This document shows positions 48,161 through 56,186 of a stretch of DNA of 64,000 nucleotides, piece after piece; the first letter of the stretch is position 1, and every line of letters starts with the position of its first letter. The notes below the pieces were generated by a model that was not told the origin of the DNA, ran no database searches, and saw nothing but the letters and a program-made list of their open reading frames with translations. The DNA comes from Aliiglaciecola sp. M165 (lineage in GTDB: Bacteria > Pseudomonadota > Gammaproteobacteria > Enterobacterales > Alteromonadaceae), in the NCBI RefSeq assembly GCF_007197995.1, contig NZ_VKKH01000005.1, positions 1-64,000 of the forward strand, written 5' to 3'. A program made the position numbers and the translations under genes.

Positions 48161-48472
48161 ATGCAGTTCAATTTAGCAGATATCCTATTGCTGGCAGTTA
48201 TCATTGCCATCGGAATTCAATTCTGGCGCATTAGAGCAATCTCAGAACAGGCCAAGCGCTATCTCGAACGCTACTGTGATTCTCAAGGATTGCAATTGAT
48301 TAGCGTAGCCCGAAGTAAAACACGCTTAACCTTCCACAAAGCAAAGCTAGATTGGCGCACAGAATTTAACTTTGAATTCTCCAGCACTGGCGAAGAACGC
48401 TATTTGGGTAAATTGTGCATGCGTGGTTTGACGGTAGTCGACACCGAGATGCCCGCCTATCGCATAAACTGA
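48161..48472 (+). CDS. DUF3301 family membrane-anchored protein
   Basis: A 103-aa protein with a single N-terminal transmembrane helix (about residues 6-22, ILLLAVIIAIGIQFW). A basic segment follows (RIRAISEQAKRYLERYC), then a beta-rich cytoplasmic domain including LDWRTEFNFEFSSTGEERYL. This is the DUF3301 pattern. It is directly behind DUF3549 and so probably acts with it. Function unknown. Convergent with the AlkC-like gene 6 nt away. Confidence 0.85.
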   Translation: MQFNLADILLLAVIIAIGIQFWRIRAISEQAKRYLERYCDSQGLQLISVARSKTRLTFHKAKLDWRTEFNFEFSSTGEERYLGKLCMRGLTVVDTEMPAYRIN

Positions 48473-48478
48473 ACCTGT

Positions 48479-49609
48479 TTAGCCTTTCATGACAAGCTCA
48501 AATTGTTGTTTGTGCAGAATTTGTCCATTGATGATGACCTCCACAAAGTGTGTCCCTGGATAATAGACTCGGGTGGTTATTGGCTTAATTCCATGGTTCT
48601 TTTGTAAAACAAGCGATTTGCCAGCGGCCACTTCGATATTTTTCCACTTAAAGACCTTTGCAGTGCGGGTACCATTCGCTTTGAGATGATGGATCGCATA
48701 GTCAATCATCAAACGTTGAGGGCGCTCGGTGCCATTGGTTAATGACAAGGTGAAAGTCAACACATCGCCAAAATGCAACTGGGTTTTGTTCAGGTCCAAT
48801 TTGATTGAATTTAAAACCGCAGGGTGAAAACCGAAACTCTTCAATACCCGTGGATGACCTTGTTTAAGTAATGTTCGGCATCCGTGCTTAACAAGCCTTT
48901 GTCGATTTTTATCCGCTTTCAGCAGCCAATCTGCCGCAATAGTTGCAACCAAATCAGGATGGTCCTTTGCGATATCGTTGAGATTGTTAGCGACAGATCG
49001 TCGAACATATTCGTCAGGATCATCTTTGAGTTTTTCTAACAGAGCAATGATTGGACTGGGATCAGCAACAAACTTTTTTAGTTGCATGCCCCAGGGTAAG
49101 CGCGGACGCGTACCTTCTGATACCAACCTTCTAACATGCACATTGTTATGCGCACACCAATCGTGTAATACCGGCAACACATTCTCGGCATATTCATCCA
49201 GAAATGGGCGGATGGCAAACTCTGCCGAAAAGCGCATGGTAAGTTGTTGTAAAAGTGAAAGCGACCGTTCTAAATGTGTTTGGCCTCGCAAAGCGACATA
49301 GTCCGCCATCGGCATAATCGCCCACCCCCTTAGCCCAGTATTCAGCTCGTCCGTTGGATGTTTTTCTTCAATACTTGGTGGTGCCAATGAGCCTTCAATA
49401 AATTGCGTAGCAGCTAAAAAATCTTCAGGTAAATACGCACACATTGCTTCAACAATTTGATTTGAGCGGGCTTTAAGCTCTAAAGAATTAAAATCTTTTG
49501 TGGCGTGCTGACAAAAACCCTGCTGATCAAACTTGTTATCCTGCTTGGCAAAATGGACTGCCATGTTGTTCACAAGTTTTATATTAAATACGTTCTTAAA
49601 CGGCTCCAT
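48479..49609 (-). CDS. AlkC-like DNA alkylation repair glycosylase with C-terminal Ig-like domain
   Basis: AlkC/AlkD proteins remove alkylated bases with a HEAT-like repeat scaffold. This 376-aa protein has the family-specific VHVRRLVSEGTRPRLPWG block (about residues 156-173), followed by repeats such as YVRRSVANNLNDIAKDHPDL. The final 110 residues (from LNKTQLHFGDVLTFTLSLTN) form a beta-sandwich like the Ig-like domain of the AlkC-alpha subtype. AlkC prefers N3-methyladenine and N3-methylcytosine. It sits next to the LysR gene on the same strand, 29 nt downstream, without evident functional link. Confidence 0.82.
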   Translation of the reverse strand: MEPFKNVFNIKLVNNMAVHFAKQDNKFDQQGFCQHATKDFNSLELKARSNQIVEAMCAYLPEDFLAATQFIEGSLAPPSIEEKHPTDELNTGLRGWAIMPMADYVALRGQTHLERSLSLLQQLTMRFSAEFAIRPFLDEYAENVLPVLHDWCAHNNVHVRRLVSEGTRPRLPWGMQLKKFVADPSPIIALLEKLKDDPDEYVRRSVANNLNDIAKDHPDLVATIAADWLLKADKNRQRLVKHGCRTLLKQGHPRVLKSFGFHPAVLNSIKLDLNKTQLHFGDVLTFTLSLTNGTERPQRLMIDYAIHHLKANGTRTAKVFKWKNIEVAAGKSLVLQKNHGIKPITTRVYYPGTHFVEVIINGQILHKQQFELVMKG

Positions 49610-49638
49610 TTAATCCTCTCAAAAAAAGTAAGTGCACA

Positions 49639-50550
49639 CTAACTTTTTATCATAATTTTAGCTATCAGATCTCTAAACCACAGCAATGCGTGGTCATGCT
49701 GGGTGTTTTGATGCCAATAAAGATGGGTCTCAATGTTGGGCATCTTAAATGGCAGTGCCAAAACACTCAGATGCTCGTCACAGAGTCTATGGGCAAGCGC
49801 AGTGGGTAAGGTTAACAGCATGGGCACATCCGTTAACATATCTCTAGCGGCATAATAATTTTGACAACGGATCGCTACGTTGCGAGAAAGCCCTTGCCCT
49901 TGCAGAATAAGATCTTCTACAGCAGCGCCAGTTGGCCGATGAGAAACGCTAATATGCCGTTTAGAAAAATACTCTTTTTGGGTTAATGCTTTTTCTTTTA
50001 ACAATGACTTATCTACCAATATACTGAAGCTATCGTCCAGCATGCGCTGGTGCAAAATGGGTGATTTCATCGGCATAGCCACATCAAAAACCATATCCAC
50101 CTGACCTGCCGTTAGCATCCTACCAAGCTGATTGCGCTCAACTTTAATACTCGCTAATGTGGTGCCTGGAGCGATCTCAGACATTTTCCGTATGATTTTT
50201 GGCAGTATAGCGGGCTCTAACGCATCGTGAATGCCAATACGAAAATGGTGTTGGCTAGTGCCGGGGTCGAAGTCCCCCCATTGTTGAAGCATTTGTCGAA
50301 GTCGCGACAAATTATCAATGATCAAAGGTGCCATTCGCTGGCAAGCTGGTGTCGGCAACATTTGATTTTTACTGCGTACAAATAAAGGATCTTGCAGGCA
50401 CTCCCGCAATCTTTTTATCGCATGGCTAACAGCTGAGGGCGTAATATGCATTTGCTCGGCCGTTCGCGTCATATTCTGCTCTTGGTAAAGACTTTCAAAT
50501 ACTTTGAGCAAATTGAGATCAAGTTGTTGGATTTCTCGTTGATGTTTCAT
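49639..50550 (-). CDS. LysR-family transcriptional regulator
   Basis: A 303-aa protein with an N-terminal winged helix-turn-helix (LDLNLLKVFESLYQEQNMTR, AEQMHITPSAVSHAIKRLRE) and a periplasmic-binding-protein-like effector domain (about 95-300). It is divergent from the acyl-CoA dehydrogenase operon with a 104-bp shared intergenic region containing a dyad. This is the normal layout for LysR control of the divergent pathway. The inducer is probably a pathway acyl compound, by inference only. Confidence 0.88.
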   Translation of the reverse strand: MKHQREIQQLDLNLLKVFESLYQEQNMTRTAEQMHITPSAVSHAIKRLRECLQDPLFVRSKNQMLPTPACQRMAPLIIDNLSRLRQMLQQWGDFDPGTSQHHFRIGIHDALEPAILPKIIRKMSEIAPGTTLASIKVERNQLGRMLTAGQVDMVFDVAMPMKSPILHQRMLDDSFSILVDKSLLKEKALTQKEYFSKRHISVSHRPTGAAVEDLILQGQGLSRNVAIRCQNYYAARDMLTDVPMLLTLPTALAHRLCDEHLSVLALPFKMPNIETHLYWHQNTQHDHALLWFRDLIAKIMIKS

Positions 50551-50560
50551 GACAAAAGCA

Positions 50561-50575
50561 ATGAATTTAGTTCAT
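50561..50575. promoter_or_regulatory. Candidate LysR-box dyad
   Basis: ATGAATTTAGTTCAT has perfect 5-bp arms around a 5-nt centre and contains the T-N11-A pattern of LysR-type operators. It lies 10 bp from the LysR start and 80 bp from the acyl-CoA dehydrogenase start. A weak -10-like TATGCT (50622-50627) with TTCATT 18 nt upstream may be the operon promoter. Confidence 0.45.
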
Positions 50576-50654
50576 AGTTACTTGATACTATATTTCATTT
50601 CATTCAAATACAAACTTCCGCTATGCTGGTTGCAAATTGACATTGGAGAAGACC

Positions 50655-51884
50655 ATGGATTTTCAACCTAGCAGCAAAGGCCAAGAGTATCTAGCGCAAC
50701 TAAAAGCGTTCATGAATGAACATGTGTACCCGATAGAAAATCAAATCTATTCTGAGTTGGAAGAACTTAACCCAACGGGGGATTGGAAGAATTGGAAAGT
50801 CCATCCCAAGATCGATGAACTCAAAGCGTTGGCAAAACAGCAAGGTTTGTGGAATTTGTTTTTACCTGACGATGAGTTGGGTAAAGGACTCAGTTGCATT
50901 GAATACGCGCCACTGGCGGAAGAAATGGGGCGCGTGCCTTTTACGCCGGAAATCTTTAACTGTAATGCGCCAGATACAGGCAATATGGAAGTGCTTTATC
51001 ATTTCGGCTCACAGCAGCAAAAACAGACTTGGTTAACCCCTCTGCTAGCTGGCAAGATTCGCTCGGTATTTGGTATGACCGAACCCGATGTGGCTTCCTC
51101 TGATGCCACAAACATGGCTGCCACCATTGAACTGGACGGCGATGAGGTGGTGATAAACGGTAAAAAATGGTGGAGCACAGGACTAGGACACCCTAATGCC
51201 AAGGTGACCATTTTTATGGGCTTATCAAACCCAGAAAATGACCGCCACGCGCAACACAGCATGGTGATCGTTCCGTTGGACACCCCAGGTATTGAAATCA
51301 AAAGAATGCTGACGGCCTATGGCGATTATGATGCCCCCTTCGGCCATGGTGAAATGCATTTTACCAACGTTCGCGTTCCCAAAGAAAACATCATTATGGG
51401 ACTTGGAAAAGGCTTCGCCATTGCCCAGGGGCGCTTAGGTCCTGGTCGCATTCATCATTGTATGCGTGCAATCGGTATGGCCGAAAAAGCGCTGGAGCTG
51501 GCGATCAAACGTGGAGCATCGCGCACAGCGTTTGGCAAGCCTTTGATCAAGCTGGGAGGCAATGGAGAACGCATTGCCGACGCTAGAATGGCGATTGATC
51601 AAGCCCGCCTTCTAACCTTGAATGCTGCATGGAAAATCGATGCCGTTGGCGTAAAAAATGCCATGACAGAAATTTCAGCAATCAAAGTTGTGGTGCCGCG
51701 TATGTTACAAAGTGTTGTCGATATGGCTATCCAGATGCATGGTGGAGCGGGCATGTGCAATGACTTCCCATTAGCTCGATTTGCTGCGGGAGCTCGGGCA
51801 TTGAGATTGGCCGATGGCCCAGATGAAGTGCATCAAGGTATGGTGACACGTTTAGAGTTGGCCAAATATAAACCTAAGAACTAA
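50655..51884 (+). CDS. ACAD10/11-like acyl-CoA dehydrogenase family protein
   Basis: The ATG at 50655 is chosen because GGAGA lies 6 nt upstream; an earlier TTG at 50637 adds six residues. The 409-aa FAD protein strongly resembles the ACAD domain of ACAD10/ACAD11: FGMTEPDVASSDATNMAAT, INGKKWWSTGLGHP, GFAIAQGRLGPGRIHHCMR and ALRLADGPDEVHQ. In the last, the usual catalytic Glu position of medium-chain enzymes appears to hold Asp (DGPDEVH). In ACAD11-type and LvaC-type proteins this fold eliminates phosphate from 4-phosphoacyl-CoA. First gene of a seven-gene operon with an APH kinase. Confidence 0.85.
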   Translation: MDFQPSSKGQEYLAQLKAFMNEHVYPIENQIYSELEELNPTGDWKNWKVHPKIDELKALAKQQGLWNLFLPDDELGKGLSCIEYAPLAEEMGRVPFTPEIFNCNAPDTGNMEVLYHFGSQQQKQTWLTPLLAGKIRSVFGMTEPDVASSDATNMAATIELDGDEVVINGKKWWSTGLGHPNAKVTIFMGLSNPENDRHAQHSMVIVPLDTPGIEIKRMLTAYGDYDAPFGHGEMHFTNVRVPKENIIMGLGKGFAIAQGRLGPGRIHHCMRAIGMAEKALELAIKRGASRTAFGKPLIKLGGNGERIADARMAIDQARLLTLNAAWKIDAVGVKNAMTEISAIKVVVPRMLQSVVDMAIQMHGGAGMCNDFPLARFAAGARALRLADGPDEVHQGMVTRLELAKYKPKN

Positions 51885-51905
51885 CCCTAAAGAGCACAGC
51901 CATAC

Positions 51906-52691
51906 ATGAAACATGTTTTAATCACCGGCGCAGGTTCCGGATTAGGTAAAGCCATAGCCCAGCAATATGTTGGGATGGATGTCTCGTTGTGTATTGCCGA
52001 TGTCAATGCAGACGCCGCACAACAAAGCGCTCAAGCGCTAGTCAGTCTGGGCCAGGATGCTTGGAGCATCGCCTGCGATATTACTAGTGAAAAAGATATT
52101 GAAGCCTTGATTGCCGAGGTAACTAATCGCTGGGGAAGTATCGATGTATTGGTCAACAATGCAGGTGTAGCCACCGGCGGGGCCTTGGAATTCGAAGATA
52201 TCGATCAGTGGCAATGGGTGATGAATATCAATCTGTTAGGTATGGTAAGAATGACCCGTGCCTGCGTTCCCCTGATGCAACCTGGCGCAAAAATCATCAA
52301 TATTGCCTCGCAGGCGGGCATTACACCTATCCCACTTATGGGGAGTTACAATGCGAGCAAGGCTGCGGTTGTCAGCTTTTCAGAAACCATGCATCTAGAA
52401 TTGGCACATCAAGGTATACATGTGAGTGTCGCCTGCCCGTCATTTTTCCCGACAAACCTGGATAAATCGTTACGCAGTAAACAGCCGGGAATCGGCTCGC
52501 TAGTAAGCAAAATGCTTAGCAAGTCAGACATGGATGCAAACCAGGTTGCCAAAGCAATTATTCAGCAGGCAAATGCAGGCAGATTCATGATATTGACTCA
52601 CAAGGATGGCAAAACCGCTTATACTCTGAAACGATTTTTACCGACAAAAACCTATCTGAATATGATTAAACAAAAAACCAAAAAAAATTGA
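51906..52691 (+). CDS. Short-chain dehydrogenase/reductase (SDR)
   Basis: A 261-aa classical SDR. NAD(P) motif TGAGSGLGKAIA (residues 7-18), structural NNAGVATGG, Ser in NIASQAG and the active-site YNASK. An acidic residue (D in CIADVNAD) ends the second strand, suggesting NAD(H) over NADPH. It lies between the ACAD and APH genes, so it may interconvert a hydroxyl and a keto group on the same acyl-CoA. The substrate is inferred only. The C-terminus is basic (KQKTKKN). Confidence 0.85.
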   Translation: MKHVLITGAGSGLGKAIAQQYVGMDVSLCIADVNADAAQQSAQALVSLGQDAWSIACDITSEKDIEALIAEVTNRWGSIDVLVNNAGVATGGALEFEDIDQWQWVMNINLLGMVRMTRACVPLMQPGAKIINIASQAGITPIPLMGSYNASKAAVVSFSETMHLELAHQGIHVSVACPSFFPTNLDKSLRSKQPGIGSLVSKMLSKSDMDANQVAKAIIQQANAGRFMILTHKDGKTAYTLKRFLPTKTYLNMIKQKTKKN

Positions 52692-52710
52692 TGAATATAA
52701 GAGGTCATCA

Positions 52711-53817
52711 ATGAACCAAGCGGACAATCTTGACGCCCAAAGCAACACAAAAAATACTGCCATAGATACAGCCGGAAACGTAAGACGTGGCGAAGAGCTT
52801 GATTTGCAAAAGCTCAATCCATGGTTAGTTGAGCAGCTTGGTGATGTCTCTGGCATACCTGAGGTAACGCAATATTCTGGCGGCGCATCCAACTGGACTT
52901 ATTGTCTTGTTTATCCAGAAAAAGAAGTCATTTTGCGCCGCGCACCAAAAGGCACAAAAGCTAAAGGTGCCCATGATATGGGCCGTGAATACCGTCTGCA
53001 AAAAGCCCTGAAGCCTGTTTATCCTTATGTTCCAGAGATGCTTGCCCACAGTGATGATGATTCACTGATTGGTAGCGAATTTTATGTGATGGAAAAATTT
53101 ACCGGCCTGATCCCTCGTAAAAATCTACCAAGAGGTGTTTCGCTGGATAAAGCGCAAACACGAGAATTATGCTTGAAGGCTCTAGACAGTCTGATTGAGT
53201 TGCACCAAGTCGATTACAAAGCGGCAAACCTCGAACATTTAGGCAAGGGGGTGGGTTACACTCAACGTCAGATCGAAGGTTGGACTGCCCGTTACTCCAA
53301 GGCTAAAACCTGGAATGTGCCCAAAGCCAAATACGTGATGAATTGGCTCAGAAACAATATTCCAGCCAATGAGCATATTTGCATTACACACAATGACTTT
53401 CGTTTTGACAACCTGGTGTTAGATGCCGAGCAACCCACCAACATTCTCGGTGTGCTAGATTGGGAACTTGCTACCTTGGGGGATCCACTAATGGACTTAG
53501 GCAACAGTTTAGCCTATTGGGTAGAAGCAGGTGATGACCGTATCGCCAAAGGAACACGAAGACAACCCACTCACCTTGACGGAATGTTAACTCGCCAAGA
53601 GGTGATCGATTATTATCTTCAAAAAACCGGTTTTAAGGTAGATGATTTTACATTTTATGAAGTCTATGGCCTGTTCCGTTTAGCCGCAATCGCTCAGCAG
53701 ATCTATTACCGATATCATCATAAGCAAACCGATAATCCGGCCTTCAAGAATATCTGGTTCTTTGTGCATTACTTGCTTTGGCGTTGTAAAAAGGCCATAA
53801 AACGAGGCCAGTCATGA
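52711..53817 (+). CDS. APH-fold kinase of the ACAD10/11 / LvaA type
   Basis: A 368-aa aminoglycoside phosphotransferase-fold protein. The nucleotide loop is YSGGASNWTYCL, the lysine-equivalent strand is VILRRAPKGTKAKGAHD, and the catalytic loop (Brenner motif) is ITHNDFRFDNLVLD, where HGD is replaced by HND. The metal-binding segment is LGVLDWELATLGDPLMDLGN. The overall pattern, including GSEFYVMEKFTGLIPRK, is that of the N-terminal kinase domain of ACAD10/ACAD11, which phosphorylates the 4-hydroxyl of 4-hydroxyacyl-CoA. Aminoglycoside resistance is unlikely. Overlaps the next gene by 4 nt. Confidence 0.85.
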   Translation: MNQADNLDAQSNTKNTAIDTAGNVRRGEELDLQKLNPWLVEQLGDVSGIPEVTQYSGGASNWTYCLVYPEKEVILRRAPKGTKAKGAHDMGREYRLQKALKPVYPYVPEMLAHSDDDSLIGSEFYVMEKFTGLIPRKNLPRGVSLDKAQTRELCLKALDSLIELHQVDYKAANLEHLGKGVGYTQRQIEGWTARYSKAKTWNVPKAKYVMNWLRNNIPANEHICITHNDFRFDNLVLDAEQPTNILGVLDWELATLGDPLMDLGNSLAYWVEAGDDRIAKGTRRQPTHLDGMLTRQEVIDYYLQKTGFKVDDFTFYEVYGLFRLAAIAQQIYYRYHHKQTDNPAFKNIWFFVHYLLWRCKKAIKRGQS

Positions 53818-54515
53818 CCATTATTTACCTTATTAGGCACGGGCAGGCGTCTTTTGGAAAACAAAACTACGATAACCTTTCCGAACATGGCCACCAACAA
53901 GCCAGAATTTTAGGTGAGTCATTACAATCTCGAGTGGGTCAGTTTGATAAGCTTGTTTTGGGCAGTATGCTCCGTCATCGGCAAACACTAGAAAATTGTC
54001 TCAATGCAATGCAGCATGCATTCGATGAAGACGACCTGCGGATAGAAGCTGGCTGGAACGAGTATGATCACAATGACATTCTTGCTCAGTTAGGCCCTGA
54101 GTTTTGTGATGCGCCATCAATCGAGCGCTGGGTGCGCAGTCAAACGCATCCTAAGAAGGCCTTCGAGTCGATGTTCAATCGTGCAATGGACCGTTGGATA
54201 GCGGGAGAGCACGATGATGAGTATGTCGAATCCTGGCAGCACTATCAGCAGCGGATCAGACAGGCGCTTAGTAATACAATTGACTATGCGGGTGAGGCAA
54301 AGCATGTCGCGGTATTTTCTTCAGGCGGGCCAATATCTGTAGTCAGTCAGGCATTGCTCGGTGTCGACCCAAGCAAAGTCATGCAGGTCAACTGGACGTT
54401 GGTGAATTGTGGTATCACCAAGCTTGTCAGTACAGGATCTCGTCTTTTTGTTTCGACGTTAAATGATCACAGTCATTTTGAGGGCAAAGACAAAGCCCTT
54501 ATAACCTACAAATAA
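53814..54515 (+). CDS. Histidine phosphatase family protein
   Basis: A 233-aa branch-1 histidine phosphatase (phosphoglycerate-mutase fold). The phosphohistidine motif is IYLIRHGQASFGKQNYD at the N-terminus; the second arginine is in LGSMLRHRQTLENCL, Glu in AGWNEYDHND, and the distal histidine region is VAVFSSGGPISVVSQALLG, where the usual H of the SHG motif is S. This suggests altered or weak phosphatase activity. The 4-nt ATGA overlap with the kinase gene links it to phosphate chemistry of the same pathway. Confidence 0.8.
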   Translation: MTIIYLIRHGQASFGKQNYDNLSEHGHQQARILGESLQSRVGQFDKLVLGSMLRHRQTLENCLNAMQHAFDEDDLRIEAGWNEYDHNDILAQLGPEFCDAPSIERWVRSQTHPKKAFESMFNRAMDRWIAGEHDDEYVESWQHYQQRIRQALSNTIDYAGEAKHVAVFSSGGPISVVSQALLGVDPSKVMQVNWTLVNCGITKLVSTGSRLFVSTLNDHSHFEGKDKALITYK

Positions 54516-54537
54516 AACAAAATAAGAATCAAATCAT

Positions 54538-55287
54538 ATGCTAAGAAAAAATATTCTCATTACAGGTGCCAGCTCCGGCCTTGGTAAAGGTATGGCAATT
54601 GAATTTGCCAGGATGGGGCGAAATTTGGCGCTTTGTGCCCGTCGTGTCGAACGATTAGAAGAGTTAAAGGCTGAGCTGCAATCCATCAACCCAGACATCA
54701 AAATCTCGGTGATGCCTCTCGATGTGGACAACCACGACCAGGTATTTGAAGTGTTTCAAGCATTTAAACAAGAATTTGGCGAGATTGATCGGATCATAGT
54801 CAACGCAGGTATGGGCAAAGGCGCTTCTATCGGTACCGGCTACTTTTATGCTAATAAACAAACTGCTGTCACTAATTTCGTTTCAGCATTGGCCCAGTGT
54901 GAAGCAGCGATGGAGATTTTCAGGGAGCAAAATGCCGGGCACTTAGTGACAATATCTTCAATCAGTGCATTTCGTGGCGCGCGCCGCGCTATGACTGTCT
55001 ATGCCGCGACCAAAGCTGGCTTAAGCAGTATGACTGAGGGATTACGCATTGATGTGCTGGGAACACCCATAAAAGTGTCTACAGTACACCCGGGGTTCAT
55101 ACGCAGTGAAATCAATGAAAAAGTGAAAAAAGTCCCTTTTATTGTCGATACTGAAACAGGCTGCAAAGCGATGGTTAAAGCGATTGAAAAAGAAGGCGGA
55201 AATAGCTATGTACCCGTTTGGCCTTGGGCATTTATGCGCTTTATTCTAAAAATAGCTCCGCTTAGCTGGCTCAAGAAAATGAGCTAA
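54538..55287 (+). CDS. Short-chain dehydrogenase/reductase (SDR)
   Basis: A 249-aa classical SDR distinct from the other one in this operon. TGASSGLGKGMAIEFARMG binds the nucleotide; an Arg-Arg pair (LCARRVERLEEL) after the second strand suggests NADPH preference. Further motifs are IIVNAGMGKG, catalytic Ser in VTISSISAFRG and YAATK, and a C-terminal hydrophobic stretch (WPWAFMRFILKIAPLSWL) that may attach it to the membrane. It might reduce a keto-acyl substrate in the direction opposite to the first SDR. Substrate unknown. Confidence 0.83.
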   Translation: MLRKNILITGASSGLGKGMAIEFARMGRNLALCARRVERLEELKAELQSINPDIKISVMPLDVDNHDQVFEVFQAFKQEFGEIDRIIVNAGMGKGASIGTGYFYANKQTAVTNFVSALAQCEAAMEIFREQNAGHLVTISSISAFRGARRAMTVYAATKAGLSSMTEGLRIDVLGTPIKVSTVHPGFIRSEINEKVKKVPFIVDTETGCKAMVKAIEKEGGNSYVPVWPWAFMRFILKIAPLSWLKKMS

Positions 55288-55316
55288 TTGAAGGTTCACA
55301 TCAAGGTGTATATGTG

Positions 55317-56177
55317 ATGCAAGATTCATTTTTGACCCAGACAGCGTTGCCGATCATCATTGCACTGATCATGTTTGGCATGGGCCTGAGTTTAGTGGTT
55401 GGAGACTTCCTACGGGTCGTCAAAATGCCAAAAGCCATTGCGGCGGGTCTACTAGGGCAAATCATTTTAATGCCAGCCCTAGCCTTTGTGATTGCTATCG
55501 GGTTTGAACTGAGCACACCTTTGGCGATTGGCTTAATGATTTTAGCGGCTTGCCCTGGCGGTACTATGTCCAATGTTATCAGTCATATTGCGCGAGCAAA
55601 CTTAGCGCTTTCGGTGACGATGACCTCTATATCGACGGTAATCTGTGTATTTTCGACGCCATTTATCATTGCATTGGCGATAAGGTATTTCTCTCAATCG
55701 GACATTCAAGACTTTTCGATTGGGCACACCACTGTGTCATTGATCATGATTACTTTAATCCCTGTGTCCATTGGTTTGTTTGTTCGACACAAATTCGAAG
55801 CAACCGCCCTTTACCTTGAACCCTACTTTAGACGATTCTCCAGCGTCTTTATTGCCTTGATGATAGTGGCAATATCTATCGAAGAACGTAACACTTTAAT
55901 CTCGTCTTTTTCATCAGTCTTTATGGCGACACTCGGTCTAAACTTATTAGCAATCGGTGTAGGGCTCGCCCTTGGCTGGATAACGAAATTGCCGGCGATT
56001 GATGGAGTCACCCTGGGCATTGAAGTGGGTATTCAAAATGCTGCGTTAGCAATTTTGATTGCAGTATCTATCCTAAAACATCCTGACTATGCCATTTCAG
56101 CAGGCGTATATGGAGTGACCATGTATATAGGTGCCTTTTTATTGGCTATACTGGCTAAAAAAACCCACAACAGGTAA
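55317..56177 (+). CDS. BASS-family (bile acid:sodium symporter-like) transporter
   Basis: The ATG at 55317 is chosen, with AAGGTG about 8 nt upstream; a GTG one codon earlier is possible. The 286-aa protein is very hydrophobic with about nine or ten transmembrane helices. GLLGQIILMPALAFVIAIGF, ILAACPGGTMSNVISHIARA and EVGIQNAALAILIAVSIL are the BASS sodium and substrate motifs. It is likely a Na+-coupled uptake system for an organic anion used by the operon. Confidence 0.87.
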   Translation: MQDSFLTQTALPIIIALIMFGMGLSLVVGDFLRVVKMPKAIAAGLLGQIILMPALAFVIAIGFELSTPLAIGLMILAACPGGTMSNVISHIARANLALSVTMTSISTVICVFSTPFIIALAIRYFSQSDIQDFSIGHTTVSLIMITLIPVSIGLFVRHKFEATALYLEPYFRRFSSVFIALMIVAISIEERNTLISSFSSVFMATLGLNLLAIGVGLALGWITKLPAIDGVTLGIEVGIQNAALAILIAVSILKHPDYAISAGVYGVTMYIGAFLLAILAKKTHNR

Positions 56178-56186
56178 TGCCAAACT

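Noticed and set aside
52711-53817. Aminoglycoside resistance gene
   Set aside because: The APH fold is shared, but motifs and operon context match the ACAD10/11 and LvaA kinase group.
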